A DNA stretch of 64,000 bases from Beijerinckiaceae bacterium (GCA_004564215.1 CP024846.1:434001-498000); one strand, 5' to 3'. Positions 1 to 9,449 are shown, numbered from the stretch's first letter. Notes: generated from the letters alone by a model not told the origin. Numbers and translations are program-made.

Positions 1-1259
1 CCACCGTCGCTTTCCTTTTGGAAGGCGCCGATCCTGCCAAGCGTCCGGTCACATTCGCAATCAATGGCGGCCCCGGCGCGTCTTCCGCTTGGCTCGATCT
101 CGGCGCTCTGGGGCCATGGCGCCTGCCGCTCGACCGCAACGCACCGTCGCCTTCCATGTCCCCTGTCGTGGTCGACAATACCGACACCTGGCTAGATTTT
201 ACCGACCTCGTCTTTATTGATCCGCCCGGCACCGGCTATAGCCGCATCTTGGCGAAGGGCGACGAAACGCGCCGCCATTTCTATTCCGTCAATGGCGATA
301 TAGAGGCGCTGGCGGTCGCGATCCGCAAATGGCTGACCGCCAACAAACGGCTCGAAAGCCCCAAATTCATCGTAGGCGAGAGTTATGGCGGCTTTCGCGC
401 CCCAAAACTCGCACGACGGCTTCAGGACAATGAGGGGATCGGCATTGAGGGTCTGATCTTGGTCTCCCCGGTGCTCGATTTCAGCTGGTTCGAGGGTGCC
501 AATAATCCGTTGACCTTTGCAACGCGGCTCCCTTCTCAAGCGGCGGCCGCGCGCGGCCTTACCGGTTCCGACGGACGCGCGGCGCTTTCCGATGTCGAAG
601 CCTATGCAGCCGGCCCCTATCTGACCGATCTCCTGCGGGGAGAACGCGACCCTCAGGCGCTGACCCGTCTTGCCGAAAGGGTTTCTGGCTTCACGGGCCT
701 CGATCCGGCGCTTGTTCGTAAGCTCGGCGGACGCATCGATATTGCAACCTTCGCGCGGGAAAAAAATCGGGCCGGGGCGAAGATTTCCAGCATCTACGAT
801 GCGCGCGTGAGCGGTTATGATCCGTCCCCACACGCGGCCGCGAGCGAATATTCGGACCCCATTCTCGATGCGGCCAAGACGCCGCTGGCCAGCGCCATGG
901 CCGATATTACCGCCAATCGCTTGGGTTGGCCGGTCGGGGAAGAACGCTATGAAATCCTGAATGAGAGTGTGAGCCATGCCTGGGACTTCGGCAGCGGCCG
1001 CAACCGGCCCGAGTCCCTTTCCGATCTGAAACAGGCGATGGCGCTCGACCCACGCCTACGCGTTCTGGTCGTGCATGGGCTCACCGATCAAGTGACGCCC
1101 TATTTTGCCTCCAAACTCCTCATCGACCAGGTCCCTCCCCTCGACGATCCGGGCCGCCTGCGCCTCAAAGTCTACGGCGGCGGCCACATGCTTTATTTCG
1201 ACAACAAGTCCCGCGCCGACTTGCGGGAAGACGCGCGGCATTTGATCGAAGGAAAATGA
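1..1259 (+). CDS. S10 family serine carboxypeptidase-like peptidase (5' partial)
   Basis: The reading frame is open from base 3, so the N-terminus lies outside the window. The visible part carries the S10 oxyanion-hole motif NGGPGASS near its start, the nucleophile motif GESYGG (Ser codon 381-383), an Asp in GLTDQVTPY (codon 1086-1088) and a His in GGGHMLYF (codon 1185-1187). Together they form the alpha/beta-hydrolase triad of serine carboxypeptidases. The family removes C-terminal residues from peptides, usually outside the cytoplasm; the location cannot be judged without the N-terminus. The downstream neighbour cobT is convergent and functionally unrelated. The family call is firm; the substrate is unknown. 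Confidence 0.9.
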   Translation, partial: TVAFLLEGADPAKRPVTFAINGGPGASSAWLDLGALGPWRLPLDRNAPSPSMSPVVVDNTDTWLDFTDLVFIDPPGTGYSRILAKGDETRRHFYSVNGDIEALAVAIRKWLTANKRLESPKFIVGESYGGFRAPKLARRLQDNEGIGIEGLILVSPVLDFSWFEGANNPLTFATRLPSQAAAARGLTGSDGRAALSDVEAYAAGPYLTDLLRGERDPQALTRLAERVSGFTGLDPALVRKLGGRIDIATFAREKNRAGAKISSIYDARVSGYDPSPHAAASEYSDPILDAAKTPLASAMADITANRLGWPVGEERYEILNESVSHAWDFGSGRNRPESLSDLKQAMALDPRLRVLVVHGLTDQVTPYFASKLLIDQVPPLDDPGRLRLKVYGGGHMLYFDNKSRADLREDARHLIEGK

Positions 1260-1309
1260 TGTTTTGTAGGAGAATTTTCTGATATTTACTTGATATTACA
1301 TGGCTTAGA

Positions 1310-2326
1310 TCACTTCTCCGGAACCTTGGCTTCCTCGAAAGTGGCCATGCCGGCGTAGCAGGCCAGGGCGGATTTCACGATTCCGCCCGCCAGAGCCGCG
1401 CCCGAGCCTTCGCCCAGCCGCAGCCCCAAATCCAAAATCGGCGTCTTGCCAAGCTTCCGCAATATGTCTCTGTGAGCCCCCTCAGCCGAGACATGGCCCG
1501 CCAGGCAATGATCGAGCGTTGCGGGATCGAGCGCGTGGAGGATCGCTGCCGCGGCGCAGACCACATAGCCATCAAGGATCACCGGGATGCGTTCCATCCG
1601 CGCGGCCATGATCGCTCCGGCAATCGCCGCGATTTCGCGCCCGCCAAGGCGTCGCATCAGTTCAAGGGGATCGGATAAATGCTCCTTGTGCAATGCAACG
1701 GCAGCTTCCACGGCGGCAATTTTCCGCGCCAATCCGCTGTCATCGATTCCAGTGCCCCGCCCCACCCAATCGGCCGCACGCCCCCCATATAGCCCGTAGT
1801 AAATAGCGGCTGCCACCGTCGTGTTGCCGATGCCCATTTCACCGAGGCACAGGAGATCGATGCCCCCTGCAATGGCCTCCATCCCGAAAGCGAAGGTCGC
1901 CATCGCCGAGGCCTCATCCATCGCCGGAGCTTCCGTGATGTCGGCGGTGGGAAGATCGAGGGCGAGTTCAAACACCTTCAGCCCCATCCCGTTCGCGGCG
2001 CAAATCTGATTGATAGCCGCTCCGCCTGCCGAAAAATTATCCATCATCGCGCGCGTGACGGAGGCCGGATAGGCCGACACGCCCTTTTGCGTGACACCGT
2101 GATTGCCGGCGAACACAGCAACCTGGGGCCGCTCGATCGTGGGTTTTGGCTTGCCCTGCCATGCAGCCAAAAACTCGACGATTTCCTCAAGCCGGCCGAG
2201 CGAACCCGACGGTTTGGTCAAAATGGCTTGGCGCGCGCGGACGGCTTGCCGGGAAGCCTCCGACGCTTGGGGCATGGAAGCGACCAGCGCGCGGATCGAG
2301 TCGAACGGTGTTTGGGCGGTGGACAT
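1310..2326 (-). CDS. cobT: Nicotinate-nucleotide--dimethylbenzimidazole phosphoribosyltransferase CobT
   Basis: CobT transfers phosphoribose from nicotinate mononucleotide to 5,6-dimethylbenzimidazole to give alpha-ribazole phosphate, part of the cobalamin nucleotide loop. The 338-residue product has family landmarks such as KPSGSLGRLE near the N-terminus, FAGNHGVTQKGVSAYP, CLGEMGIGNTT and GLRLGEGSGAAL near the C-terminus. I chose the ATG at 2326 (MSTAQTP) over an upstream start five codons earlier, because GCAGG lies at good spacing before it. It is transcribed away from cobS, which acts in the same late step; the two are separated by one small gene. No B12 riboswitch was recognised upstream. 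Confidence 0.95.
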   Translation of the reverse strand: MSTAQTPFDSIRALVASMPQASEASRQAVRARQAILTKPSGSLGRLEEIVEFLAAWQGKPKPTIERPQVAVFAGNHGVTQKGVSAYPASVTRAMMDNFSAGGAAINQICAANGMGLKVFELALDLPTADITEAPAMDEASAMATFAFGMEAIAGGIDLLCLGEMGIGNTTVAAAIYYGLYGGRAADWVGRGTGIDDSGLARKIAAVEAAVALHKEHLSDPLELMRRLGGREIAAIAGAIMAARMERIPVILDGYVVCAAAAILHALDPATLDHCLAGHVSAEGAHRDILRKLGKTPILDLGLRLGEGSGAALAGGIVKSALACYAGMATFEEAKVPEK

Positions 2327-2518
2327 CAAGACCTGCAGCAAAAGTGGAGACGTCTCTTAGGCCAGACAAGGCCGGGCCGGAAGGCCTGCGGCAACTCGCC
2401 TCGTTCTTTGCTGCACTTGCGATATTGCAATGCAGCAATTGAGCTCCTATGTACGCCTTATCGTGTTTCTAGGGAGGATAAACACTAACGTTATCAACAC
2501 GGATCGGAGACCGACACC

Positions 2519-2737
2519 ATGAAAAGCCAAATCTATCTCACTGCCTTGGGGCTGGTTCTCGCGACTTCGGCCCTCGGCTTTGCCACGGTCGGACACCTGC
2601 CGAGCTTTCACGCGCGGGAGACCGCGCCGATTCGGGCTTTCCAGCCGGCCGCAGAAGATGCGCCGCACCCTATCCGCTGCTATAACGGCGTGAAGGGCGA
2701 ACCCGACAAGCTCTATCGTGGCTGGGTCTGCGAATAA
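2519..2737 (+). CDS. Small secreted hypothetical protein (72 aa)
   Basis: Not recognised. The 72-residue product begins MKSQIYLTALGLVLATSALG, a typical Sec signal peptide with a basic start and a hydrophobic stretch to about residue 22. The mature part is short and has two Cys residues, in RCYNGVKG and at the C-terminal end WVCE, which could form a disulfide. A weak purine-rich site (GGAG) precedes the ATG. It lies between divergent cobT and cobS, but nothing in its sequence ties it to cobalamin. It could be a small periplasmic protein. A real gene is likely because the signal peptide is coherent, but this is inference. Confidence 0.6.
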   Translation: MKSQIYLTALGLVLATSALGFATVGHLPSFHARETAPIRAFQPAAEDAPHPIRCYNGVKGEPDKLYRGWVCE

Positions 2738-2771
2738 GCGCAGTTCCCCCTGTCGAAATAAGACTGCGGCC

Positions 2772-2790
2772 CGTTGAGTACCGCTCAACG
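2772..2790 (+). other. Short inverted repeat between the 72-aa gene and cobS
   Basis: A 7-bp perfect inverted repeat (CGTTGAG / CTCAACG, 5-nt loop) lies 35 bases after the stop of the small secreted gene. No T-run follows, so it is not a convincing intrinsic terminator. It may be an mRNA 3' stabilising hairpin. Confidence 0.35.
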
Positions 2791-2830
2791 CAGCACTCGA
2801 CAAAAGCCATTTGATCTCCGATGAGAAGCG

Positions 2831-3622
2831 ATGCGCCTTCGCTCGTCGCTTCTCATCGACCTCATCGTCTGTTTGCGGTTTTACACCCGCATTCCCGTGC
2901 CGGAACGCTGGGAGAAGAGCGAGCCATCTACGCTTGCCGGCTTCCCCCACGCGATCCGTATGCTGCCTTTTGCGGGTGGCATACTGGGGGCGCTCGCCAC
3001 GCTTGTCCTCTGGGGTGCGTCTGGGCTCGGATTTCCGCCGCTGATTGCTGCGCCGCTGTCTATTTGCGCCTTGATCCTCCTCAGCGGGGGCATGCATGAA
3101 GACGGTTTGGCCGATTGCGCCGACGGTTTTTTCGGTGGCGCAACGCGCGAGCACAAACTCGAAATCATGCGCGATAGCGCGATCGGCTCTTTCGGCGCGC
3201 TGGCGCTGGCCCTGAGCCTCTATTTACGTGCCGCGAGCCTAGTCCTCATCGCCACCGAGTCCTTAATTCTAGCGGGCACGGTGCTGATCGGTGCTGCAGC
3301 CTTTTCGCGCACAATAGCATTGATTCCCTTGGTAATGCTGGCACCGGCTCGCGATCAGGGAGCGGGCTTCGCGGCGGGAAAGCCTGAGCCAAGGGCCCTC
3401 GTCGCAGCCTTCTCCCTTGCCTTTGTCTTTGGCCTTGTTCCTCTCAGCGGAGGCGCAGGGTTTGGGCAGACATTCGCGGCCATGATTTTGGCGTCTGCGG
3501 CGGCATTGGGATTGGCTCTCTTCGCCAGACGCCAGATCGGCGGGCAAACCGGGGATGTTGTCGGCGCGACCCAGCAACTGGCTGAAATGGCGTTCTATCT
3601 GGCGTTTACGGCGCAGGCCTGA
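2831..3622 (+). CDS. cobS: Adenosylcobinamide-GDP ribazoletransferase CobS
   Basis: CobS (cobalamin-5'-phosphate synthase) joins adenosylcobinamide-GDP to alpha-ribazole (phosphate) to complete adenosylcobalamin in the inner membrane. The 263-residue product is strongly hydrophobic with several membrane spans. It carries the family signature GGMHEDGLADCADG at residues 86-99, whose acidic residues are thought to bind Mg2+ and substrate. It ends with IGGQTGDVVGATQQL, also typical of the family. It uses the product of CobT, encoded divergently just upstream, so the pair covers lower-ligand activation and attachment. Its 3' end converges on the NlpD-like gene with a 22-base gap. Confidence 0.95.
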   Translation: MRLRSSLLIDLIVCLRFYTRIPVPERWEKSEPSTLAGFPHAIRMLPFAGGILGALATLVLWGASGLGFPPLIAAPLSICALILLSGGMHEDGLADCADGFFGGATREHKLEIMRDSAIGSFGALALALSLYLRAASLVLIATESLILAGTVLIGAAAFSRTIALIPLVMLAPARDQGAGFAAGKPEPRALVAAFSLAFVFGLVPLSGGAGFGQTFAAMILASAAALGLALFARRQIGGQTGDVVGATQQLAEMAFYLAFTAQA

Positions 3623-3644
3623 CAGCGCGCGCCGCAGTTCCTAG

Positions 3645-4811
3645 TTAGACTCCCGCGAGATATTGGGTGGGATCAACCGGCGTCGTGCCCTTGCGCAATT
3701 CAAAATGAAGTTGCGGCGACGCGACATTGCCGCTTTGGCCCGATTTCGCAATCGTCTGACCCCGCTTCACCGTCTCACCGCGCTTCACTTCGATGTCTCC
3801 ATTATTCGCATAGGCCGAGACAAATCCGTTGGGATGGCGGATCAGAATAAGATTTCCATAGCCTTTCAGCTCATTGCCGGCGTAGGCAACGACGCCGCTT
3901 TCGGCTGCCTTGACTGAGGTTCCTTCGGGGACCGCAATATTGATCCCATCATTGCCCCCCGGTTTGAAAGCTTGGATAATCCGTCCCCGCGCCGGCCAGC
4001 GGAATTCCGGATTTGCGCTCTCCGTCGCGCTCGCTCTGGCCGGCTCCTCGGCAGCGGCCGGCGTCTCAACTTTCGCGACCTTGGAATTTTCCGCCTTGAT
4101 CGGCTCCTGAGCCGGTTTTGTTTGGGCGAGCCGCTCCGCCTTGGGGGATGCGGCAGGTGCCAGCGGTTTGGGCTCAAGCTTGCCCGAAGTCCGCGACGGG
4201 GGTGCTGTGAGAAGGCCGACACGGCTCGTCGGTGCGGCGCCCTTCCCGGAGGGTCGGGCATCGGCGGCTTTATTCGAGGGGGACGGATTTCGCGTAGAGG
4301 CGGGCTGAACGCCACTCGAAGTGGCCAAGGCCGCATTGTAAACGGGAATGACGACGCGTGCTCCCGGCTTGACCTGGGCCGCGTTGGCGAAGCCGTTCGC
4401 GCGAAGGATCGCATCGAGCGGCACACCATACCGGTTGGCAAGGATTTGGGCGTTCTCGCCCTGCGCAACGACAACCGGCGAACCGCCCTGTGCGGACCAG
4501 CCCGCGATACTTTGTCCTGCATGTGAGGGCGTGGGCGTGACCGCAATCCGGGCCGCGGGGGGAGAGAGAGCGGCATTGCTGGCTGTCGGCATGCCGAGCG
4601 GCCGCGATTGCACAGAACCGACGGGCGCAGATGCTACGACACCCGCAGCAGGCCCGGGATTGCCAATATTGGCCGACGTTTGAAATGGATTGGACAATGG
4701 GTCGCTTAGGCGCTCGGACGTGGAGCAGCCAGCGAGGGTGCCCGCCGCAACGCCTGTGAGGGCGAGGCGGACCGCAAACCGCGCGCAGGAAACACGAATA
4801 AATTTACTCAT
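3645..4811 (-). CDS. NlpD-like LysM/M23-fold lipoprotein (probable amidase activator)
   Basis: A 388-residue protein with a lipoprotein signal (lipobox-like LAGC near residue 29), one LysM peptidoglycan-binding repeat (VVAQGENAQILANRYGVPL), a long Pro/Ala/Lys-rich linker and a C-terminal LytM/M23 fold. Several metal and catalytic positions seen in active M23 enzymes are replaced: the usual GxDI is GINIA, YxH is YAN, and PHLHFE is PQLHFE. That matches NlpD/EnvC-type factors, which activate cell-wall amidases instead of cutting peptidoglycan themselves. I chose the ATG at 4811 (MSKFIRV) because GGTGAG precedes it. It follows surE and pcm, the same order as surE-pcm-nlpD in Escherichia coli. Confidence 0.85.
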   Translation of the reverse strand: MSKFIRVSCARFAVRLALTGVAAGTLAGCSTSERLSDPLSNPFQTSANIGNPGPAAGVVASAPVGSVQSRPLGMPTASNAALSPPAARIAVTPTPSHAGQSIAGWSAQGGSPVVVAQGENAQILANRYGVPLDAILRANGFANAAQVKPGARVVIPVYNAALATSSGVQPASTRNPSPSNKAADARPSGKGAAPTSRVGLLTAPPSRTSGKLEPKPLAPAASPKAERLAQTKPAQEPIKAENSKVAKVETPAAAEEPARASATESANPEFRWPARGRIIQAFKPGGNDGINIAVPEGTSVKAAESGVVAYAGNELKGYGNLILIRHPNGFVSAYANNGDIEVKRGETVKRGQTIAKSGQSGNVASPQLHFELRKGTTPVDPTQYLAGV

Positions 4812-4940
4812 GACGCAACTCACCGACACAAAGCCTACTGACCCATTAAGGGCGGATTCAGTTAAGGGAGAGTTTAAGATGAACGATCGTTCACGAAAAA
4901 CCGGATAAAATTACAAATTATTGCAAAGCTACCGGATCGA

Positions 4941-5636
4941 TCAGAGCGCGCGCGCTTCGCCCGGCAACAAAGGCTGCAACCGGCAACCGCAGATGGGGGC
5001 CTCGTCGAGGCCGCCTTCCTCATTGCGGACGATCCGCACGATCTTGCGGTGCGAGGGCGCCGAAGGATCAAGCCGCCCGGCGACGAAAACGCCGCCGGTC
5101 CCCAGGAGCGCGATGAGATTTTCGGGAATATCTCCGAGCAGCCCCTGAACAATGATCCGGTCAAAGGGGCCGATTGAAGGCGTAACGGCCAAGCCGTCGC
5201 CGAATACAACCGCGGCGTTTTTGATCGAAAGCTGTTCAAGTCTTGCCTCGGCCTCGATTGCAAGGCTCTGAAACCTCTCGATCGAAAGGACCTCACGCGC
5301 CAGCCGCGCGAGCAAAGCCGTCGCATAACCGGAACCGGTTCCAATCTCGAGCACCCGGTGGTCGCTTGCCGGCGCCAGCGCCTCGATCATCCGGGCGGTC
5401 AGCCAGGGTTCTGGAAGGGTTTGTCCGCAGCGAAGCGGCAGCGCGATGGCGCGCCGCGCCAGATCGGTAAAGCGATGCGGCACGAAGATTTCGCGGGGCA
5501 CATTCTCGAGGGCCCGCAAAAGATTGAGATCCTGGATGCCGCGGGCGCGCAGCGCCATGAGAAAGGCCGCCTTGATTTGCCCATCCTGATCTTCATCAGG
5601 AAGCTGGGACGGTGGCGGTTTCTCAAGCTGCATCAA
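4941..5636 (-). CDS. pcm: Protein-L-isoaspartate O-methyltransferase
   Basis: Pcm methylates isoaspartyl residues in aged proteins from S-adenosylmethionine, starting their repair. The 231-residue product has the SAM-binding motif LEIGTGSGYATALLA and the upstream family segment IALPLRCGQTLPEPW, where most homologues have a Ser in the GQTISQP-like loop. The C-terminal part is longer than the minimal E. coli enzyme, as in many alphaproteobacteria. It starts 12 bases after the surE stop. The start could equally be the second Met, one codon later. Confidence 0.9.
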   Translation of the reverse strand: MMQLEKPPPSQLPDEDQDGQIKAAFLMALRARGIQDLNLLRALENVPREIFVPHRFTDLARRAIALPLRCGQTLPEPWLTARMIEALAPASDHRVLEIGTGSGYATALLARLAREVLSIERFQSLAIEAEARLEQLSIKNAAVVFGDGLAVTPSIGPFDRIIVQGLLGDIPENLIALLGTGGVFVAGRLDPSAPSHRKIVRIVRNEEGGLDEAPICGCRLQPLLPGEARAL

Positions 5637-5648
5637 TATTTGCCTCGA

Positions 5649-6410
5649 TCAGCGAAGCGCCTGGCGATAGCGCGTCAGCACCGGTTGGTCCGTCAGATCG
5701 AGCTTCAGGGGCGTCACCGAAATGCGGTTCTGGTCCAAGGCTTCGAGGTCCGTCCCGGGTCCCGGGGTCGAATTACCCCGCGCAAAAGAGATCCAATAAT
5801 AAGGATTGCCGCGCCCGTCCGCCCGCTCATCGATCGTGATGGTTTGGGCGTCCCGCCTCCCTTGCACGCTCACGGCTATGCCCTGGACCGCCTCCGGCGG
5901 ACAAGCGGGAAAATTTACATTGATCAAAATACTGGGCGGAATGCCTTCGGCCAGGATCTTGGCGATCAGGCCAGGAGCATGGGCTTCGGCACAATTCCAG
6001 AAGGTTTCGTCGCGCCCGATTGGGCCATAAGCCTGGGAAAGCGCAATCGAAGGCAAGCCGAGGCTGGTCCCCTCCATCGCGCCGGCGACCGTGCCCGAAT
6101 AGGTGATGTCCTCGGCGACATTCTGGCCGCAATTGACCCCTGAGAGGACGAGATCCGGGGCCTTGTCTTCCAACAGCCGGCGCACCCCCATGATGACGCA
6201 ATCGGTCGGCGTCCCCTTCACGGCGAAATGGCGCGCGGAAATCTTGCGCAGCCGCAACGGATCGTTAATCGAGAGAGAATGGGCAACCCCCGATTGATCG
6301 TTTTCAGGAGCCACAACAAAAACATCGTCCGACAAATTCTTGGCGATGCGCTCCAAAACCGCAAGGCCGGGAGCGTGGATTCCATCGTCATTGGTAATCA
6401 AAATGCGCAT
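5649..6410 (-). CDS. surE: 5'/3'-nucleotidase SurE
   Basis: SurE is a metal-dependent nucleoside-5'/3'-monophosphate phosphatase of stationary-phase survival. The 253-residue protein starts [15 protein letters not shown], with the paired metal-binding Asp residues. It also has [21 protein letters not shown] and [11 protein letters not shown], all SurE hallmarks. The frame extends 66 codons upstream into serS, but the conserved start at 6410, ten bases after the serS stop, fixes the real N-terminus. It is part of the serS-surE-pcm-nlpD-like run. Confidence 0.95.
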   Translation of the reverse strand: MRILITNDDGIHAPGLAVLERIAKNLSDDVFVVAPENDQSGVAHSLSINDPLRLRKISARHFAVKGTPTDCVIMGVRRLLEDKAPDLVLSGVNCGQNVAEDITYSGTVAGAMEGTSLGLPSIALSQAYGPIGRDETFWNCAEAHAPGLIAKILAEGIPPSILINVNFPACPPEAVQGIAVSVQGRRDAQTITIDERADGRGNPYYWISFARGNSTPGPGTDLEALDQNRISVTPLKLDLTDQPVLTRYRQALR

Positions 6411-6420
6411 GGGCGCGGCC

Positions 6421-7890
6421 TCAAACTTTCGCGATTCTTTCGATGCCGCCCATATAGGCGCGCAAAACCTTCGGGACGGTGACGGATCCGTCCGCGTTCT
6501 GGTAATTTTCAAGCACCGCAACCAGCGCCCGGCCAACCGCGACGCCCGAGCCATTGAGGGTGTGCAGGAACCGTGTCGCTTTTGCGCCTTCAGGCCGGTA
6601 GCGTGCATTCATCCGCCGCGCCTGGAAATCGCCGCAGACCGACACGGAGGAAATCTCGCGATAGCGGTTTTGCCCCGGCAGCCACACCTCGATGTCATAG
6701 GTTTTTTGCGAGGCAAAACCCATGTCGCCGGTGCAGAGGGTGACGACGCGATAGGGAAGCTCCAGGCGCTTCAACACTTCCTCGGCACACAACAGCATGC
6801 GCTCGTGTTCGGCCAGCGCATTTTCCGGTGTGGTGATCGAGACAAGTTCGACCTTGGTGAATTGATGCTGGCGGATCATTCCGCGCGTGTCTTTGCCCGC
6901 CGCCCCCGCCTCGGCACGAAAACAGGGCGTGCAGGCCGTGACTCGCAGGGGTAGATCCTTCTCTTCGAGGATCGATTCACGGACGAGATTGGTGAGGGGA
7001 ACTTCGGCGGTCGGAATGAGCCAAAGTTTGCTTTCTCCAAAAGCTTTTTCAAGCTCCCTATAGAGGCTAAGCCTTCTTAACTCGTCCAGGTCCATCTGAA
7101 TTTCAGAACCGTCATCAAACGGATCAAAACTTGGGGCAGCGTTTAAGCGATTTAATTCATTATAGAGAACAGGAATTAATACTTTCGCTTTTTCGATCTG
7201 TTCAAGCGGCGGTATTCGCTGAACAGCGCTGAACTGATCCTCCTTAAACTTCGGCAATTGCGCGGTGCCAAACATGGCGTCATCACGCACAAGGATCGGC
7301 GGGTTCACCTCCATATAGCCGTGCTCGCCGGTATGCAGATCGAGCATGAACGCCCCAAGCGCACGCTCCAGCCGCGCAAGACCACCCTTCGTCACGACAA
7401 AACGCGCGCCGGAAATTTTTGTCGCGGTTTCGAAATCCATCAGGCCGAGCGCCTCGCCAATCTCGAAATGCTCTTTCGGTTGAAAGTCCAGCGCGCGCGG
7501 TTCACCGACGCGACGCAGTTCGACATTGTCGTTTTCATCCTTGCCGACGGGCACATCGGCGAGGGGCGTGTTGGGAATTTCAGCAAGGGCAGAGTCGAGC
7601 GCGGCGATCGCCTCGCGCTCCTCGCTCTCGAAAGCCGCAAACGACTCTTTTAATTCTCCGACTTCGATCTTCAAAGCCTTGGCGAGGGAGGCATCGCCCG
7701 CCTTCATCGCGGCGCCGATCTCCTTAGATGCCACATTGCGCCGCTCCTGCGCGGCTTGCGACTTGGCGATCGCGGCACGGCGTCGGTCGTCGAGCGCAAG
7801 AAGATTTTCGGCGAGCGGTTCGAGACCGCGCCGCCGCCGCCCTTGATCGAAAATATCGGCGTTCTCGCGAATCCATTTGATGTCGTACAT
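6421..7890 (-). CDS. serS: Seryl-tRNA synthetase with an internal insertion
   Basis: SerS charges tRNA-Ser with serine. The 489-residue product has the N-terminal coiled-coil tRNA-binding arm (residues about 30-110) and class II core motifs, including [33 protein letters not shown] and the C-terminal motif 3 region [20 protein letters not shown]. The usual bacterial length is about 420-430. The excess is a block at residues 221-287 between LPKFKEDQF and [10 protein letters not shown], where other SerS proteins have a linker of only 10-15 residues. That DNA is clearly poorer in GC than its flanks. The frame is intact and the core motifs are complete, so the enzyme is expected to be active. It lies 30 bases downstream of tatC. 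Confidence 0.95.
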   Translation of the reverse strand: MYDIKWIRENADIFDQGRRRRGLEPLAENLLALDDRRRAAIAKSQAAQERRNVASKEIGAAMKAGDASLAKALKIEVGELKESFAAFESEEREAIAALDSALAEIPNTPLADVPVGKDENDNVELRRVGEPRALDFQPKEHFEIGEALGLMDFETATKISGARFVVTKGGLARLERALGAFMLDLHTGEHGYMEVNPPILVRDDAMFGTAQLPKFKEDQFSAVQRIPPLEQIEKAKVLIPVLYNELNRLNAAPSFDPFDDGSEIQMDLDELRRLSLYRELEKAFGESKLWLIPTAEVPLTNLVRESILEEKDLPLRVTACTPCFRAEAGAAGKDTRGMIRQHQFTKVELVSITTPENALAEHERMLLCAEEVLKRLELPYRVVTLCTGDMGFASQKTYDIEVWLPGQNRYREISSVSVCGDFQARRMNARYRPEGAKATRFLHTLNGSGVAVGRALVAVLENYQNADGSVTVPKVLRAYMGGIERIAKV

Positions 7891-7920
7891 GAAACTCTAC
7901 TGCCTCGAAGGGTACAAATT

Positions 7921-8709
7921 TCAAGTTCCAGACGCTGGCTCGGCCTTATTTGCTTGGTCACGTCCTTTCTCGATCATGCGGACGGCAAGGATCGATAGCT
8001 CATAGAGACCCAATGCGGGAGCAGCCAGCGCGAGCATGGAGAATATATCGGGCGGCGTCAGGACCGCGGCCAGGACAAAAACGAGTACGATTGCGTAGCG
8101 CCGCTGCTTCCGCAAAAAATCCGAACTCACGATCCCGACGCGTCCGAGCAGCGTCAAGACCACCGGCAATTGGAAGGTAATCCCGAAAGCAAAAATCAAT
8201 GTCATGATCAGCGAGAGATATTCGCTGACTCGCGGCAAAAGCTCGATCTGCGCGCGCCCCGGTTCCTTGGCCTGCTGCATGCCGATAAAAAAGTGCAACA
8301 GGTTCGGCATGACCACGAAATAAACGAGCAGGGCGCCGGCCGCGAAGAAGACCGGCGTGGCGAATAGATAAGGCGCGAATGCCTTGCGCTCATGCTTATA
8401 GAGACCAGGCGCCACGAAAGCGTAAAGCTGGCCGAAAATCACCGGACAGGAGAGAAACGACGCGGAAAACAGAGCGACCCTGATTTGCGTGAAAAAATAT
8501 TCCTGCGGCGCGGTGTAGATCAGCCGTGCATCGGGACCGGCTGCATGCTCGAAGGGCACAAGCAGAATATTGTAGATATCCTTGGCGAAAAAGAAGCAGA
8601 CGATAAACATGATCACGAAAGCGCCAAGCGCCTTGATCAGACGCGCGCGCAGCTCGATCAAATGATCCATCAAGGGCGCTTTGGTCGCCTCGATATCGGC
8701 GTCGGTCAT
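7921..8709 (-). CDS. tatC: Sec-independent protein translocase subunit TatC
   Basis: TatC is the multispanning inner-membrane receptor that, with TatB, recognises twin-arginine signal peptides on folded proteins. The 262-residue product has the N-terminal HLIELRARL motif with its conserved Glu, six predicted hydrophobic segments, and the family stretch FGITFQLPVVLTLLGRVG. It is the last of tatA-tatB-tatC and is followed by serS. Confidence 0.95.
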   Translation of the reverse strand: MTDADIEATKAPLMDHLIELRARLIKALGAFVIMFIVCFFFAKDIYNILLVPFEHAAGPDARLIYTAPQEYFFTQIRVALFSASFLSCPVIFGQLYAFVAPGLYKHERKAFAPYLFATPVFFAAGALLVYFVVMPNLLHFFIGMQQAKEPGRAQIELLPRVSEYLSLIMTLIFAFGITFQLPVVLTLLGRVGIVSSDFLRKQRRYAIVLVFVLAAVLTPPDIFSMLALAAPALGLYELSILAVRMIEKGRDQANKAEPASGT

Positions 8710-8776
8710 GGGTGGTTCGTTCCGGCAAGCATGGGGGGTGGTGTAGCTGAACCAGATCGTCTGGGACAGTCACACT

Positions 8777-9355
8777 TTAGGATGTTTTCGCGCCATCCCC
8801 CCGGGCCTCGCGGGACTTAGCCTCTCGCATCTCGGTCGCGAGCGCCTCTGAGAGCGCCCGCATCTCGGCATCGATGGCGCCGGGCGCAGGCGGCACTTTG
8901 GCGGTTGATGTGCCGGAATCGGTGTCGGGCACGGCGGGAGCAATACCAGCGGAGAGAAAAGTTTCGCCGCCTTCGGCCGCTTCCGGGAGAGACGGCAAAG
9001 CGATGGTATTCAACGAATGGTCCGGATTATCGGGGGCGGAAATCGCCGGAGCATCGATCGGACGGGGCGCCGATTTGTCGGCCGCCTCCATCGCACTGGT
9101 AATCTCGGCTTTGATTTGCGCCAGCGGATCGATCTTGGCGCTCTTGGCGAGTTTTTCGACGTCCGCCTTGATGTCTTCGACCTCGGCGTCGCGCATCGCG
9201 TCCATGAACTGGGCGCGGAACTCTGCACTCATGCGGCGCAATTTGGCAGCCGCCTGCCCCACTTGGCGCATGACGCGAGGAAGTTCCTTGGGTCCAATGA
9301 CAATCAAGGCCACGATCCCGATAATGAAAAGCTTGCCAGCATCAAATTCGAACAT
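8777..9355 (-). CDS. tatB: Sec-independent protein translocase subunit TatB
   Basis: TatB partners TatC in twin-arginine signal recognition. The 192-residue product starts MFEFDAGKLFIIGIVALIVIGPKELPRV (in parts): a single N-terminal membrane span, the GPKELP hinge, then an amphipathic helix and a long acidic Ala/Pro-rich tail. The extended tail (about residues 85-192) is typical of rhizobial TatB. It sits 67 bases upstream of tatC and 94 bases downstream of tatA. Confidence 0.93.
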   Translation of the reverse strand: MFEFDAGKLFIIGIVALIVIGPKELPRVMRQVGQAAAKLRRMSAEFRAQFMDAMRDAEVEDIKADVEKLAKSAKIDPLAQIKAEITSAMEAADKSAPRPIDAPAISAPDNPDHSLNTIALPSLPEAAEGGETFLSAGIAPAVPDTDSGTSTAKVPPAPGAIDAEMRALSEALATEMREAKSREARGDGAKTS

Positions 9356-9449
9356 GCAGAAGAATCACTCGGGCTTGCCGGCAATGATCGTGGATAAAGC
9401 GCGGCTTCGCTCTGCCGGTTCTGACTTTATCCGGGCGGCATCAACACCT

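Noticed and set aside
2360..2420. Possible cobalamin riboswitch between cobT and cobS (plus strand shows a GGCCGGAAGGCCTGC stretch resembling part of a B12 box).
   Set aside because: The remaining conserved elements of the riboswitch are absent on both strands, and the stretch does not lie at a suitable place before either gene.
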